64,000 nt of DNA from Nocardioides sp. zg-1228. GTDB lineage: Bacteria > Actinomycetota > Actinomycetes > Propionibacteriales > Nocardioidaceae. The translations under genes were made by a program, and so were the position numbers. Below are positions 46,116 to 54,705 of this stretch, one piece after another (position 1 is the stretch's first letter; every line of letters starts with the position of its first letter). The notes beneath the pieces were generated by a model. The model was not told the origin of the DNA. It was given only the letters and a program-made list of their open reading frames with translations, and searched no databases. The stretch lies in contig NZ_CP070961.1 of NCBI RefSeq assembly GCF_017086465.1, forward strand, positions 2,356,001 through 2,420,000. Reading direction: 5' to 3'.

Positions 46116-46987
46116 AGAGGTCCTCCTGCTCCGTGGTAGCCCTTCTTGCGGGCGTAGCGGTCGGTGAGCCGTGCCATCGGGATGGTCAGGCAGCAGAACA
46201 GCACGCCCGCCACGACGTAGGGCGTGTAGTTGAAGTCGAGCGCGGTCTCGATCTGCGCCCGACGGATCGCGTCGGTCACGCCGAGCACCGCGATCAGGCC
46301 GGAGTCCTTCTGCAGCGAGACGAGGTCGTTCATCAGCGGCGGGATGACCCGACGCCAGGCCTGGGGCAGCACGACGTGGCGCAGCGTCTGGCCGTAGGTC
46401 AGTCCCATCGACCGGCCCGCCAGCCGCTGGCTGGGGTGCACCGACTCGATGCCGGCGCGGAAGACCTCCGCGACGTAGGCGGAGTAGGAGAGCACCAGCG
46501 CGGTGCCGCCCCAGAACAGCGGCGAGGTGGGGAGCCCCTGCAGGCTGAGGGCCGGGCCGCCGAAGCCGAGCAGGAAGATCACCAGCAGCAGCGGCAGCCC
46601 GCGGAACACGTCGACGTACGCCGTGCCGAGCAGCCGCAGCGGGAACGCGACCGGGCCGCGCAGGGTCCGCACGATCGCGACCGTCAGGCTGACGACCAGG
46701 ATCAGGATCCAGCACACGACCATGACCCGGATGTTGAGCCAGAGCCCGTCGAGCACCGCGGGGAAGGACGAGACCGCCTTGTCCCAGTCGAAGTAGGTCT
46801 CGCGGACGCGCTCCCAGCCGGGTGAGCCGACGACGGCGGCGCCGATCGCGCCGAGTAGCAGCAGGGTGCTGCCCGCCGCGATCACGGCGCTGCGCAGGGT
46901 GCGGCGCCTCCGCCAGTCGTCACGCTCGAGCTGGACCGCGGAGGGAAGCCACCCCCCAGGCGCCTCGTCGGCGACCCGGTCCGTCAT
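46112..46987 (-). CDS. Amino-acid ABC transporter permease
   Basis: A 291-residue PAAT-type permease. Residues 1-110 are an N-terminal cytoplasmic and membrane extension, followed by the core with VDVFRGLPLLLVIFLL, SAYVAEVFRAGIESV and the EAA-loop GLTYGQTLRHVVLPQAWRRVIPPL. These features are typical of His/Glu/Gln-family permeases. The ATG overlaps the stop of the binding-protein gene by one base (TGATG). Confidence 0.92.
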   Translation of the reverse strand: MTDRVADEAPGGWLPSAVQLERDDWRRRRTLRSAVIAAGSTLLLLGAIGAAVVGSPGWERVRETYFDWDKAVSSFPAVLDGLWLNIRVMVVCWILILVVSLTVAIVRTLRGPVAFPLRLLGTAYVDVFRGLPLLLVIFLLGFGGPALSLQGLPTSPLFWGGTALVLSYSAYVAEVFRAGIESVHPSQRLAGRSMGLTYGQTLRHVVLPQAWRRVIPPLMNDLVSLQKDSGLIAVLGVTDAIRRAQIETALDFNYTPYVVAGVLFCCLTIPMARLTDRYARKKGYHGAGGPL

Positions 46988-47898
46988 CAGGACAGCTCGG
47001 GAGCGCCCTGCTGGGCCAGCCACTCCTGGCCGATCTGGTCGAGGACGCCGTCCTCGCGCAGGGTGTCGACGGCCGCCGAGACGCACTCGGTGAGCGGGCT
47101 GTCCTTGGCCAGCACCGCGCCGAACTGCTCCGGCTCGCCCTCCGCGAGCGGCAGCTGGCCGACGATGGTGCCGTCGTCGAGCTGGACGGCCGTCATGTAG
47201 TAGGCGGTGGGCAGGTCGACGACGATGCCGTCGATCTGACCGTTCTTGAGCGCCTGCACGGCCTGGTCGTTGGTGTCGAAGACCGCGGGGTCCTGCGAGG
47301 GCTGGATCTGGTCGGTGATCGCGGTGTAGCTCGTGGTGCCGACCTGTGCGCCGAGCTTGGCGTCGGCCAGGTCGGCCAGGCTGGTGGCGCCCTCGATGGC
47401 GCTGCCCTCGTTGGTGATCACGGTCTGCACGACGTCGTAGTAGCCGGAGGAGAAGTCGACGGCCTTGCGGCGGGCCTCGGTGATCGAGACCTGGTTGATG
47501 TCGAGGTCGAACTCCTTGGGCCCGGGCTGGACCACCTTGTTGAACGGGACCGCGACCCAGGTGACCTGGTCCTCGGTGTAGCCGAGCTGCTCGGCGACGG
47601 CGTAGGCCACGGCGGACTCGTAGCCCTCGCCGTTGGCCGGGTCGTTGTCGACGAACCACGGCTCGTAGGCCGGGTCGTCAGTCGCGATCGTCAGGGTGCC
47701 TTCGGAGACGGTCTCGAGGGTCTCGGGCGTGCACGCGTCGGCGCTCGCGGAGTCGGCGGACTCGGAGGCGTCCGAGGTCGCGTCGGTGGCGGTGTCGCCC
47801 TCGTCGGTCGGGGCGCAGGCGGTGAGCGCGACCGTGGCGGTCGCGAGGGCGGCGATGGCGAGGTGGCGCTTCGCCACGCGCCGGGGCGTCTTCAGCAT
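46987..47898 (-). CDS. Amino-acid ABC transporter substrate-binding lipoprotein
   Basis: A 303-residue lipoprotein with a signal peptide and lipobox LTACAP (lipidated Cys near residue 28), then a disordered Asp/Ser/Thr/Ala linker to about residue 58 and a SBP_bac_3 domain (LTIATDDPAYEPWFV, GEGYESAVAYAVAEQLGY, VDFSSGYYDVVQ, LADLADAKLGAQVGTT). It captures a polar amino acid outside the membrane for the permease pair. Its ATG lies 9 bp from the hisF stop on the other side. Confidence 0.93.
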   Translation of the reverse strand: MLKTPRRVAKRHLAIAALATATVALTACAPTDEGDTATDATSDASESADSASADACTPETLETVSEGTLTIATDDPAYEPWFVDNDPANGEGYESAVAYAVAEQLGYTEDQVTWVAVPFNKVVQPGPKEFDLDINQVSITEARRKAVDFSSGYYDVVQTVITNEGSAIEGATSLADLADAKLGAQVGTTSYTAITDQIQPSQDPAVFDTNDQAVQALKNGQIDGIVVDLPTAYYMTAVQLDDGTIVGQLPLAEGEPEQFGAVLAKDSPLTECVSAAVDTLREDGVLDQIGQEWLAQQGAPELS

Positions 47899-47907
47899 GG
47901 CCGAATC

Positions 47908-48687
47908 CTACGACTCCGGGTGGGCCGTCCTGACCGTATGACCGGCCGTGGACAGGCCGGCCTTGACCTCGCCGATGCTGAGGGTGCCGAAGTGGAAGAC
48001 CGTCGCCGCGAGCACGGCGTCGGCTCCCGCCTCGACGGCCGGCGGGAAGTGCTCGACCGCCCCCGCTCCCCCGCTCGCGATGACCGGGATGCTCACCTCG
48101 CGGCGTACGGCCCTGATCAGGTCCAGGTCGAAGCCGACGGTCGTGCCGTCGGCGTCCATCGCGTTGAGCAGGATCTCGCCCGCGCCCAGCTCGGCGGCGC
48201 GCACGGCCCACTCGATCGCGTCGAGCCCGGCGCTCCTGCGACCGCCGTGGGTGGTCACCTCGAATCCGCTCTGCGTGCCGGTCGCCCGACGGGCGTCGAC
48301 GCTGAGGACGAGCACCTGGTTGCCGAATCGGTCGGCGATCTCGGCGACCAGCTCCGGGCGGTTGATCGCAGCCGTGTTGACCGCGACCTTGTCGGCGCCG
48401 GCACGCAGGAGGCGGTCGACGTCGGTCACGCTGCCCACCCCGCCGCCGACGGTGAGCGGGATGAAGACCTCCTCGGCGCAGCGGCTGACCACCTCCATGG
48501 TGGTGGCACGGCCCTCGTGGGAGGCGGAGATGTCGAGAAAGGTCAGCTCGTCGGCGCCCTCGGCGTCGTACAGCCGCGCCAGCTCCACGGGGTCGCCGGC
48601 ATCGCGCAGCTCGGTGAAGTTGACGCCCTTCACCACCCGCCCGCCGTCGACGTCGAGGCACGGGATGACCCGGATCGCGAGGCTCAT
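47908..48687 (-). CDS. hisF: Imidazole glycerol phosphate synthase cyclase subunit HisF
   Basis: Catalyses ring closure of PRFAR to imidazole glycerol phosphate and AICAR, using ammonia from HisH. The 259-residue (beta-alpha)8 barrel begins [21 protein letters not shown] and contains the catalytic Asp residues (near residue 11, and in [20 protein letters not shown]) and the phosphate-binding VTVGGG-type loop ([10 protein letters not shown]) and VIASGGAG. Its ATG overlaps the NUDIX stop (ATGA). Genes usually found after hisF, such as hisI, are replaced by the amino-acid importer. Confidence 0.96.
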   Translation of the reverse strand: MSLAIRVIPCLDVDGGRVVKGVNFTELRDAGDPVELARLYDAEGADELTFLDISASHEGRATTMEVVSRCAEEVFIPLTVGGGVGSVTDVDRLLRAGADKVAVNTAAINRPELVAEIADRFGNQVLVLSVDARRATGTQSGFEVTTHGGRRSAGLDAIEWAVRAAELGAGEILLNAMDADGTTVGFDLDLIRAVRREVSIPVIASGGAGAVEHFPPAVEAGADAVLAATVFHFGTLSIGEVKAGLSTAGHTVRTAHPES

Positions 48688-49130
48688 CGCTCCGCCAGCC
48701 TTCGTGCGCGCGCCGCCAGCGCGATGTCGACGATCTCCGAGCGCGGCTGGCCCTCCAGCTCGGCCAGCGGCACCCATCGCGCGTAGTCGGTCGAGCCGTC
48801 GACCTCGGTCGTGCCCAGCTCGCCACCCGTGATCGTGGCCTCGAAGACGAAGCGCTGCGACCTGAACGGGCCGTCGAAGGTCCGGCCCTGCGCCGTGAAG
48901 TGGTGCTCGGCCAGCAGGATGCCCGGCTCCACGTGGTAGCCGGTCTCCTCGAACACCTCACGGACGACGCCGTCCATGATCGACTCGTCGTAGTCGATGC
49001 CGCCCCCGGGCAGCGACCACTCGGGGTCGCTGTGCCCCTCGCCGTTCCACCACGCGAGCAGCGCGCGGTCCTGGTCGTCGACGATCAGGACGTACGCCGC
49101 CAGGCGGGTGTGGTACTCGAAGAACTCCAT
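48684..49130 (-). CDS. NUDIX hydrolase in the his operon
   Basis: A 148-residue Nudix protein with the box [17 protein letters not shown] then VFEETGY (about residues 43-66), matching G-x5-E-x7-R-E-x2-E-E-x-G, and [16 protein letters not shown] at the N-terminus. It overlaps hisF by four bases and follows the priA stop by two, so it is part of the his transcript. A house-cleaning or ADP-ribose/nucleotide substrate is likely; a direct role in histidine synthesis is unproven. Confidence 0.88.
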   Translation of the reverse strand: MEFFEYHTRLAAYVLIVDDQDRALLAWWNGEGHSDPEWSLPGGGIDYDESIMDGVVREVFEETGYHVEPGILLAEHHFTAQGRTFDGPFRSQRFVFEATITGGELGTTEVDGSTDYARWVPLAELEGQPRSEIVDIALAARARRLAER

Positions 49131-49132
49131 GC

Positions 49133-49879
49133 TCAGGCGCCCCTCGTCAGGGCGAGCGCGTCCTCGAGGGTGAAGCGGCCCTCGTAGAGCGCCGTGCCCG
49201 CGATGGCCCCCTCGACGCCCTCGTCGACGAGGCCCATCAGGGCGCGGATGTCGTCGAGCGTCGTGACACCGCCGCTGGCGACGACCGGTCGGTCGGTCGC
49301 GGCGCACACGTCGCGGAGCAGCTGGAGGTTGGGGCCCTGGAGCATGCCGTCCTTGTTGACGTCGGTGACCACGTAGCGCGCGCAGCCCTCGCCGTCGAGG
49401 CGCGCGAGAGTCTCGTAGAGGTCGCCGCCGTCACGCGTCCAGCCGCGGGCGGCGAGCGTCGTGCCGCGTACGTCGAGGCCCACCGCGACCCGGTCGCCGT
49501 AGGTCGCGATCGCCCGGGCGCACCACTCGGGCTGCTCGAGCGCCGCCGTGCCGATGTTGACCCGCCGGCAGCCGGCCGCAATCGCCGCCTCGAGCGACTC
49601 GTCGTCACGGATGCCGCCGCTCATCTCGACCTGGATGTCGAGGGTGCCGACGATGCGCGCCTGCAGCTCGCGGTTGTGGCCGTGCCCGAACGCCGCGTCG
49701 AGGTCGACGAGGTGGATCCACTCCGCGCCGGCCTCCTGCCAGCGCAACGCCGCCTCGATCGGGTCGCCGAAGCGCTTCTCCGACCCGTCCACGCCCTGCA
49801 CCAGCTGGACGGCCTGGCCGCCCTTGATGTCGACGGCGGGCAGGAGCTCGAGGTAGGGCTGCTCGGGGGTGCTGGGCAT
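49133..49879 (-). CDS. priA: Phosphoribosyl isomerase A (bifunctional HisA/TrpF)
   Basis: The 248-residue (beta-alpha)8 isomerase converts ProFAR to PRFAR. In actinobacteria without trpF it also isomerises phosphoribosyl anthranilate. It has [15 protein letters not shown] with the first catalytic Asp, [36 protein letters not shown] with the second Asp, and VVASGGV. Bifunctionality is inferred from the phylum, not from the residues. It lies head of the hisA-nudix-hisF part, whose upstream side is the DUF222 pseudogene rather than hisH. Confidence 0.94.
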   Translation of the reverse strand: MPSTPEQPYLELLPAVDIKGGQAVQLVQGVDGSEKRFGDPIEAALRWQEAGAEWIHLVDLDAAFGHGHNRELQARIVGTLDIQVEMSGGIRDDESLEAAIAAGCRRVNIGTAALEQPEWCARAIATYGDRVAVGLDVRGTTLAARGWTRDGGDLYETLARLDGEGCARYVVTDVNKDGMLQGPNLQLLRDVCAATDRPVVASGGVTTLDDIRALMGLVDEGVEGAIAGTALYEGRFTLEDALALTRGA

Positions 49880-49964
49880 GGGTCGATCCTAGGATCGCCC
49901 CGCTCGCCCGCGCGTCGGCGGTGGTGGTGGCGAGACGGCGGGCTCGTGGTGGGGGCCGGGCTGC

Positions 49965-50729
49965 GGCCGTCGCGGTCGCGGGGCGGGTGGGTCCGGCGCA
50001 GCTCGACCGGCTCGTCGCCGAGGCCATCAAGCGCTTCGACCTCGCCGCGCCCGCCGGTCGACTGATCCGGAGGACGACTACCTGTACGTCGACCCACGTC
50101 ACGCCACCCTCCACGACCACGAGGTGCACTTCGCCGGGACGATGCGGTTCGGGCCGACTGGGCGCCTCGAGCGGTCACGACCCCGCTCAACCACCCGGAT
50201 CCGGGTGTCCCAGCGGGGACGAGACTGTCCTAGTGGGGCTGCTCGAGTGGTGGAAGGGCAGCGGCTGGTGCTGCTCGACCAGGTCCGCGACTGGTGTGCC
50301 GACTCGCGCACCAAGGTCACCATCAGACCGGTCATCGACCTCAACACGGAGCTCACTGCAGCGGGCTACGACGTCCCCGACAAGCTCCGCGAGCAGGGTC
50401 GTCCTCCGGGACCGCACCTGTGTCTTCCCGTGGTGCACCCGCCCCGCTAAGGGCTGCGACATCGACCACGGCACCCCCTACGACCACGACGCCGCAGCCG
50501 AGGGCAGACCGCAGCCCGGCCCCACCCGGAGCGACAACCTCGCCGCGCTGTGCCGGTCGCATCACCGCCTCAAGACCCACCCGCTTGGCACTACCGGACA
50601 ACCGACCCGGGTGCGTACGAGTGGACCTCGCCGCACGGCCACCACTACCGCCGTGACCAGACCGGCACGCGCTCACTCGACCCACCCGCGTCGGTTCCGC
50701 CGGGCATCCCCCAACCTCGGCGACCATGA
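49965..50729 (+). pseudogene. DUF222/HNH endonuclease pseudogene
   Basis: The plus strand encodes scattered pieces of the family seen intact at 37.8 kb: AVAGRVGPAQLDRLVAEAIKRFDLAAP, DPRHATLHDHEVHFAGTM, FGPTGRLE, EGQRLVLLDQVRDWCADSRTKVTI, CVFPWCTRPAKGCDIDH and a tail AYEWTSPHGHHYRRDQTGT ending PPGIPQPRRP and TGA at 50727. They are split by at least three frameshifts, and about 100 codons between HFAGTM and FGPTGRLE are missing. The HNH residues survive, which implies recent decay. An 80-bp palindromic block interrupts RLE-EGQRLV in frame. The strand is opposite to the his genes. Confidence 0.85.
50171..50250 (+). repeat. 80-bp palindromic element, copy 2
   Basis: The core 50181-50218 is CCCCGCT, five bases, ACCCGGATCCGGGT, five bases, AGCGGGG, symmetric about 50199/50200. 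It sits between codons for RLE and EGQRLV of the DUF222/HNH pseudogene, adds about 26 codons without breaking the frame, and is bordered on both sides by CTCGAG (50166-50171 and 50242-50247), which may be a target duplication. The copy at 12430-12509 is about 94% identical. Confidence 0.85.
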
Positions 50730-50951
50730 CCCCGCCCCACGCCCCGCCCCCGACCAACTGGCGGGGCCAGAGGCAGGTGCCGCCGCGCCCACGACCGGAT
50801 CGGCCTCCGCGCAGAGCTCGCGGAAGCGCAACGAACGGAACCGAACCAGCGCCGAGCCGCCCCGGACCCTCGCGCCGGGGAGGCGGCGCAAGCGCGACCC
50901 GGGCCGACCTCCCCCCGCGGGGCTGGGGTCCGCTCATCGTCGTCCTCGCCC

Positions 50952-51731
50952 TCAGCCGAGCGGGGGCCGGCCGCTGGGATGCGAGCCGTTGATCCGGTCG
51001 CCGTTCGCATACAGCGACACGTGCCCGTCCACCTGCAGGGCCTCGATCTCCGGATCAGCGACGAGCTCCTGGATCAGCGCAGGCGTGCCGCCGACGATCG
51101 TGCTGTCGTAGTCGATCTCGGAGTGGACAAGCCACGACCTGTCGTGCGGCCACCAGATCGTGGGCGACTGGACGATGCCCATCGCGCGGACCGTCCTGCT
51201 CCACGTCTCGGGAAGCCCGGCGGTCTCGAGCTCGGACGAGAGTGCGACCACGTCAGCCAGCGCGCCCGAGAACAGCCAGTACTGGCGGCCCGGCAGCCGA
51301 AAGGCGGGCTTGGCACGCCATCGCGCGGGCGAGCTCCCGAAGCCGGCCCAGAGGGCGGACCAGCACACCTCGGGAGTGTCGGTGTGCGCGCTCAGGTGGG
51401 CGACCATGAGCGGCAGGGTGATCGGATCGAGCGTCCCGAGACGCGGTCCCGGTATCCGTTCGGTGTCTGGTCGATCGGCCTCCCGGGACATGTCGGTGAA
51501 CTGGGCAGCGGGATGGAACACCGCGCCGCGGTCGTCGGCGATCGCGGCCCACGTGCTCGGACGGTCGCCGCTGGGGAGACCCTGATCGGGACGGTGGAAG
51601 ATCCGTGCGTAGGCAGGGAACGTGCTCGTGACGAGGTCGACGACCCGTCCGTGGAAGTGGTCTGGGATGGCCGACACCAGCCAGTCGGCTGCCGCCGTGT
51701 CGTCGAGCGGCTCGATGGTCGTCTCCCCCAT
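50952..51731 (-). CDS. Hypothetical protein
   Basis: A 259-residue soluble protein starting MGETTIEPLDDTAAADW at the ATG at 51731; the open frame continues upstream without a ribosome-binding site. Notable segments are FPAYARIFHRPD, TWAAIADDRGAVFHP and WWPHDRSWLVHSEIDYDSTIVGG. No signal peptide, membrane helix or known catalytic motif is seen. Codon use matches neighbouring genes. I do not recognise the family. It lies inside the segment that splits the his genes. Confidence 0.65.
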   Translation of the reverse strand: MGETTIEPLDDTAAADWLVSAIPDHFHGRVVDLVTSTFPAYARIFHRPDQGLPSGDRPSTWAAIADDRGAVFHPAAQFTDMSREADRPDTERIPGPRLGTLDPITLPLMVAHLSAHTDTPEVCWSALWAGFGSSPARWRAKPAFRLPGRQYWLFSGALADVVALSSELETAGLPETWSRTVRAMGIVQSPTIWWPHDRSWLVHSEIDYDSTIVGGTPALIQELVADPEIEALQVDGHVSLYANGDRINGSHPSGRPPLG

Positions 51732-51810
51732 TTGCGGGAGACTACTGCTGCATGCGCGGCTCCTCCCTGGGACCGAGCGGCGTGCATCGATCCGGGCTAG
51801 CGTGGGGCCC

Positions 51811-52332
51811 GTGATCGGCGACCGGTGGGGCGTCAGCCCCGAGGAGGCACGTCGCGGATACGGGTGCGACGCCTTCGTGCCAGCGCCAACGATGCAGGCG
51901 TGGCGCGGGGTCACGGTGGACGCGGAGCCGGCGACTGTGTGGGCCCGGCTGAGGCAGGTGCGCCTCGCGCCCTACTCCTACGACCTGCTCGACAACCTCG
52001 GGCGGAGGTCGCCGCGCGAGCGCCTCGACGTGCCCGAGCCCCGCGTCGGCGACCCGTTCACCCGCGCGCTGGGTGGTGACCAGGGACGGGTGCTGGCGGT
52101 CGTGCCCGGCCGCGAGCTGACGGCGACGATCATGGGCGCACACCTGACGTACGCCGTCGCGCCGGGTCCCGACGGCACCCGCCTGCTGCTCAAGGTGGTC
52201 GCCGCGACGCCCCACTGGGTGGCGCCGCTGCTGTCGGTGGGCGACCTGGTGATGGCGCGTCGGCAGCTGCTGACGCTCAAGCGGCTCGCCGAGGACGATC
52301 AGCGCCAGACGGGGGCGACCTCGCGGCGGTAG
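51811..52332 (+). CDS. SRPBCC-like (polyketide cyclase/START-fold) protein
   Basis: A 173-residue protein with the pattern of SRPBCC ligand-binding proteins: VTVDAEPATVWARLRQVRLAPYSYDLLDN near the start (the V-x-A-x-x-x-x-V-W opening), then alternating strands and a long C-terminal helix (VMARRQLLTLKRLAEDD). I chose the GTG at 51811; further upstream starts exist. The ligand is unknown. Its 3' end overlaps the convergent hemerythrin gene by 34 bp. Confidence 0.72.
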   Translation: MIGDRWGVSPEEARRGYGCDAFVPAPTMQAWRGVTVDAEPATVWARLRQVRLAPYSYDLLDNLGRRSPRERLDVPEPRVGDPFTRALGGDQGRVLAVVPGRELTATIMGAHLTYAVAPGPDGTRLLLKVVAATPHWVAPLLSVGDLVMARRQLLTLKRLAEDDQRQTGATSRR

Positions 52333-52931
52333 CGGCGGGCGACCACCCGGGTCATCACCGTCACCACCGGGCCCGGGATCGCGGCGCGCAGCGACGACAG
52401 CTCGCGCTCGCCCGCACCGTCCTGCATCCAGGCGAGGGCGTTGGCGGCGTCGACGGCGCTGGCCGGTCGCAGCTTCTTGGTCAGCTCCCTGAACTCCGGG
52501 TCGTCGTGGAGGGCCCCCATCGGGCCCTCGACGTCGCGCTCCTCGTGGTCGAGGTGGCCGTTGATGACCTCGCGGGCGCGGGCCACCTCGTCGGCGGCGG
52601 CCGTGGCGTTGACGGCTGTGGGGGCGGCGACAACGGCGTCGAGGCTGGTGGAGACCGCGGCCAGGGCCTGCTTCATCGCGACGTGCTCGGCCTCCATCTC
52701 CTCGAGCAGGGTGAGGTCGAAGCCGCGCGACTCGAGGAACGGCCACACGTGCTCGTCCTCGGCCTCGTGGTGGTGGGTCAGCTCACGCTGCAGGTTGCGC
52801 CAGGCGGTCCGGATCTGCGCGGCCCGCGCCGCGTCGCCCTCGCGGAGCTCGCGCAGCGCCTGCTCGGTGCGGGAGACGTCGCGGCGCACGGCGGCATGGA
52901 TGATCTGGTTCATGCTCAGCTGCTCGGTCAC
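52299..52931 (-). CDS. Hemerythrin-domain protein
   Basis: A 210-residue protein with an N-terminal hemerythrin HHE four-helix bundle (about residues 5-150). Candidate iron ligands are His in IIHAAVRRD, ELTHHHEAEDEHVWP, EAEHVAMKQAL and NGHLDHEERDVEGP. The C-terminal 60 residues are variable. Such proteins bind oxygen or sense it, or act in nitric-oxide and redox responses. Starts at MTEQLS or at the later MNQIIH are both possible. Confidence 0.87.
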   Translation of the reverse strand: MTEQLSMNQIIHAAVRRDVSRTEQALRELREGDAARAAQIRTAWRNLQRELTHHHEAEDEHVWPFLESRGFDLTLLEEMEAEHVAMKQALAAVSTSLDAVVAAPTAVNATAAADEVARAREVINGHLDHEERDVEGPMGALHDDPEFRELTKKLRPASAVDAANALAWMQDGAGERELSSLRAAIPGPVVTVMTRVVARRYRREVAPVWR

Positions 52932-52985
52932 CCCGCGAAAGTAGACCCGCCGACGACCCCGCCGCGACCCAGTTTTCGGGGATCC

Positions 52986-53429
52986 TCAGTGCTGCGGGCG
53001 CCGGCGCAGCAGGTGGCGCACCAACACCGCCGTCGCCGCCACGGCGGCCAGCACGCCCAGCAGCGCCCACGGCCGACTGCCGCCCCAGAACGTCTCCACC
53101 ACCGCGATCCCCACCGTGAGGTAGACCCCCGCCCAGATCAGGGCGCCGAGGAACAGGGCGGGCACGTAGCGGCGCAACGGCATCCGCAGCGTGCCGGCCG
53201 CGAGGTTGACGGCCGTCTGCACGCCCACGGTGAGGAAGCACAGGGTGACCGCCGGCGCGCCGAAGCGGCGTACGACCTCCTCGCCGCGCGCCAGCCAGGC
53301 GTTGTCGAGCGACCAGCGGCGTCCCGCGGCGCCGCGTGCACCGCGCCCGACCAGGTAGGTCCCTCCGGCCCGGCAGAAGGCCACGACCACGAGGAACGCA
53401 TAGAGGGGGACGACGGGCCAGTCGGGCAC
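52986..53429 (-). CDS. DedA-like (VTT-domain) membrane protein, short
   Basis: A 147-residue polytopic protein: YAFLVVVAFCRAGGTYLVGRGARG, FGAPAVTLCFLTVGVQTAVNLAAG and GALIWAGVYLTVGI correspond to the DedA/VTT core, including the charged re-entrant region with R-F-G. The family usually has 190-220 residues, so this is a short member. I chose GTG at 53429. It follows the hisH stop by 27 bp on the same strand and could be transcribed from the his promoter. Confidence 0.72.
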   Translation of the reverse strand: MPDWPVVPLYAFLVVVAFCRAGGTYLVGRGARGAAGRRWSLDNAWLARGEEVVRRFGAPAVTLCFLTVGVQTAVNLAAGTLRMPLRRYVPALFLGALIWAGVYLTVGIAVVETFWGGSRPWALLGVLAAVAATAVLVRHLLRRRPQH

Positions 53430-53455
53430 GCGGTCATCCTCCCAGCCGCGCCGGC

Positions 53456-54100
53456 CTAGCCCGTCGGGAGGGACGCGACCCAGTTGCGCAGCAGCGCGGC
53501 ACCGGCGTCGCCGGACTTCTCGGGGTGGAACTGCGTGGCCGAGAGCGGGCCGTTCTCCACCGCGGCCACGAACCGGTCGCCCCCGTGCTCGGCCCAGGTG
53601 ACCAGCGGCGCCGTGGTGCGGTCGTTGGTGACCAGCTCCCACTCGCGCACGCCGTAGGAGTGCACGAAGTAGAACCGCTCGTCCTCGATGCCGCCGAAAA
53701 GGCGCGACCCCTCGGGCACCTCGACGGTGTTCCAGCCCATGTGCGGCACCACGTCGGCCTGCAGCCGGTCGACGGTGCCCGGCCACTCGTCGCAGCCGGC
53801 GGTCTCGACCCCGTGCTCGACCCCCCGCGCGAAGAGGATCTGCATGCCCACGCAGATGCCCAGCACCGGGCGTCCGCCCGCGAGGCGACGGCCGATGATC
53901 CGCTCGCCCTTGATCTCGCGCAGGCCGGCCATGCACGCGGCGTACGCCCCCACACCGGGCACCACGAGACCGTCGGCGGCCAGCGCGGTGTCGAAGTCGC
54001 TCGTCAGCGTGACCCGTGCCCCGGCGCGCTCGACCGCCCGCACGGCCGAGCGGAGGTTGCCCGAGCCGTAGTCGAGGACGACGACGTCGGGAGCGGTCAC
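53456..54100 (-). CDS. hisH: Imidazole glycerol phosphate synthase glutaminase subunit HisH
   Basis: Supplies ammonia from glutamine to HisF. The 214-residue class I amidotransferase has [14 protein letters not shown], the nucleophile in [12 protein letters not shown] (Cys near residue 83), and the His-x-Glu dyad in [14 protein letters not shown]. The ATG overlaps the hisB stop (ATGA). It is split from its partner hisF by about 5 kb. Confidence 0.96.
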   Translation of the reverse strand: MTAPDVVVLDYGSGNLRSAVRAVERAGARVTLTSDFDTALAADGLVVPGVGAYAACMAGLREIKGERIIGRRLAGGRPVLGICVGMQILFARGVEHGVETAGCDEWPGTVDRLQADVVPHMGWNTVEVPEGSRLFGGIEDERFYFVHSYGVREWELVTNDRTTAPLVTWAEHGGDRFVAAVENGPLSATQFHPEKSGDAGAALLRNWVASLPTG

Positions 54101-54705
54101 AGGCTGCCCTTGGTGGAGGGCACGCCGGTCTCGCGCGGGTCGATGGCGACCGCGTCGCGGAAGGCGCGGGCGAAGGCCTTGAACTGGGCCTCCACGACGT
54201 GGTGCGGGTCGCGGCCGCCGAGCACCCGCACGTGGAGCGCGAGGTGGGCGTGGAAGGAGATCGTCTCGAAGACGTGGCGGGTCAGCGAGCCCATGTAGGG
54301 CGCGCCGGTGCCGCCGATGGCGACGTACTGCTGGCCCTCCGGCTCGCCGGTGTGCACGCAGTAGGGACGGCCGGAGACGTCGACGACGGCCTGGACCAGC
54401 GCCTCGTCGAGCGGCACGGTCGCGTCGCCGAAGCGGCGGATGCCGGTCTTGGCGCCGAGGGCCTGCCGCAGCGCCTGGCCGAGCACGATCGCGGTGTCCT
54501 CGACGGAGTGGTGGGCGTCGATGTGGGTGTCGCCGGTGGTCGTCACCACGAGGTCGACCAGCGAGTGGCGGGCGAACGCGTCGAGCATGTGGTCGTAGAA
54601 GCCCACGCCCGTCGACACCTCGGAGCGGCCGCTGCCGTCGAGGTCGACCTCGACGAGCACGCTGGACTCCTTGGTGGTGCGCTCGATCTTCGCGGTGCGG
54701 CTCAT
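54097..54705 (-). CDS. hisB: Imidazoleglycerol-phosphate dehydratase HisB
   Basis: Dehydrates imidazole glycerol phosphate to imidazole acetol phosphate using Mn. The 202-residue protein shows the two metal-binding repeats [13 protein letters not shown] and [21 protein letters not shown], with a second pair [16 protein letters not shown] and [16 protein letters not shown]. It is monofunctional. The ATG at 54705 overlaps the hisC stop (ATGA) and has a GGAGGAG-type ribosome-binding site. Confidence 0.96.
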   Translation of the reverse strand: MSRTAKIERTTKESSVLVEVDLDGSGRSEVSTGVGFYDHMLDAFARHSLVDLVVTTTGDTHIDAHHSVEDTAIVLGQALRQALGAKTGIRRFGDATVPLDEALVQAVVDVSGRPYCVHTGEPEGQQYVAIGGTGAPYMGSLTRHVFETISFHAHLALHVRVLGGRDPHHVVEAQFKAFARAFRDAVAIDPRETGVPSTKGSL

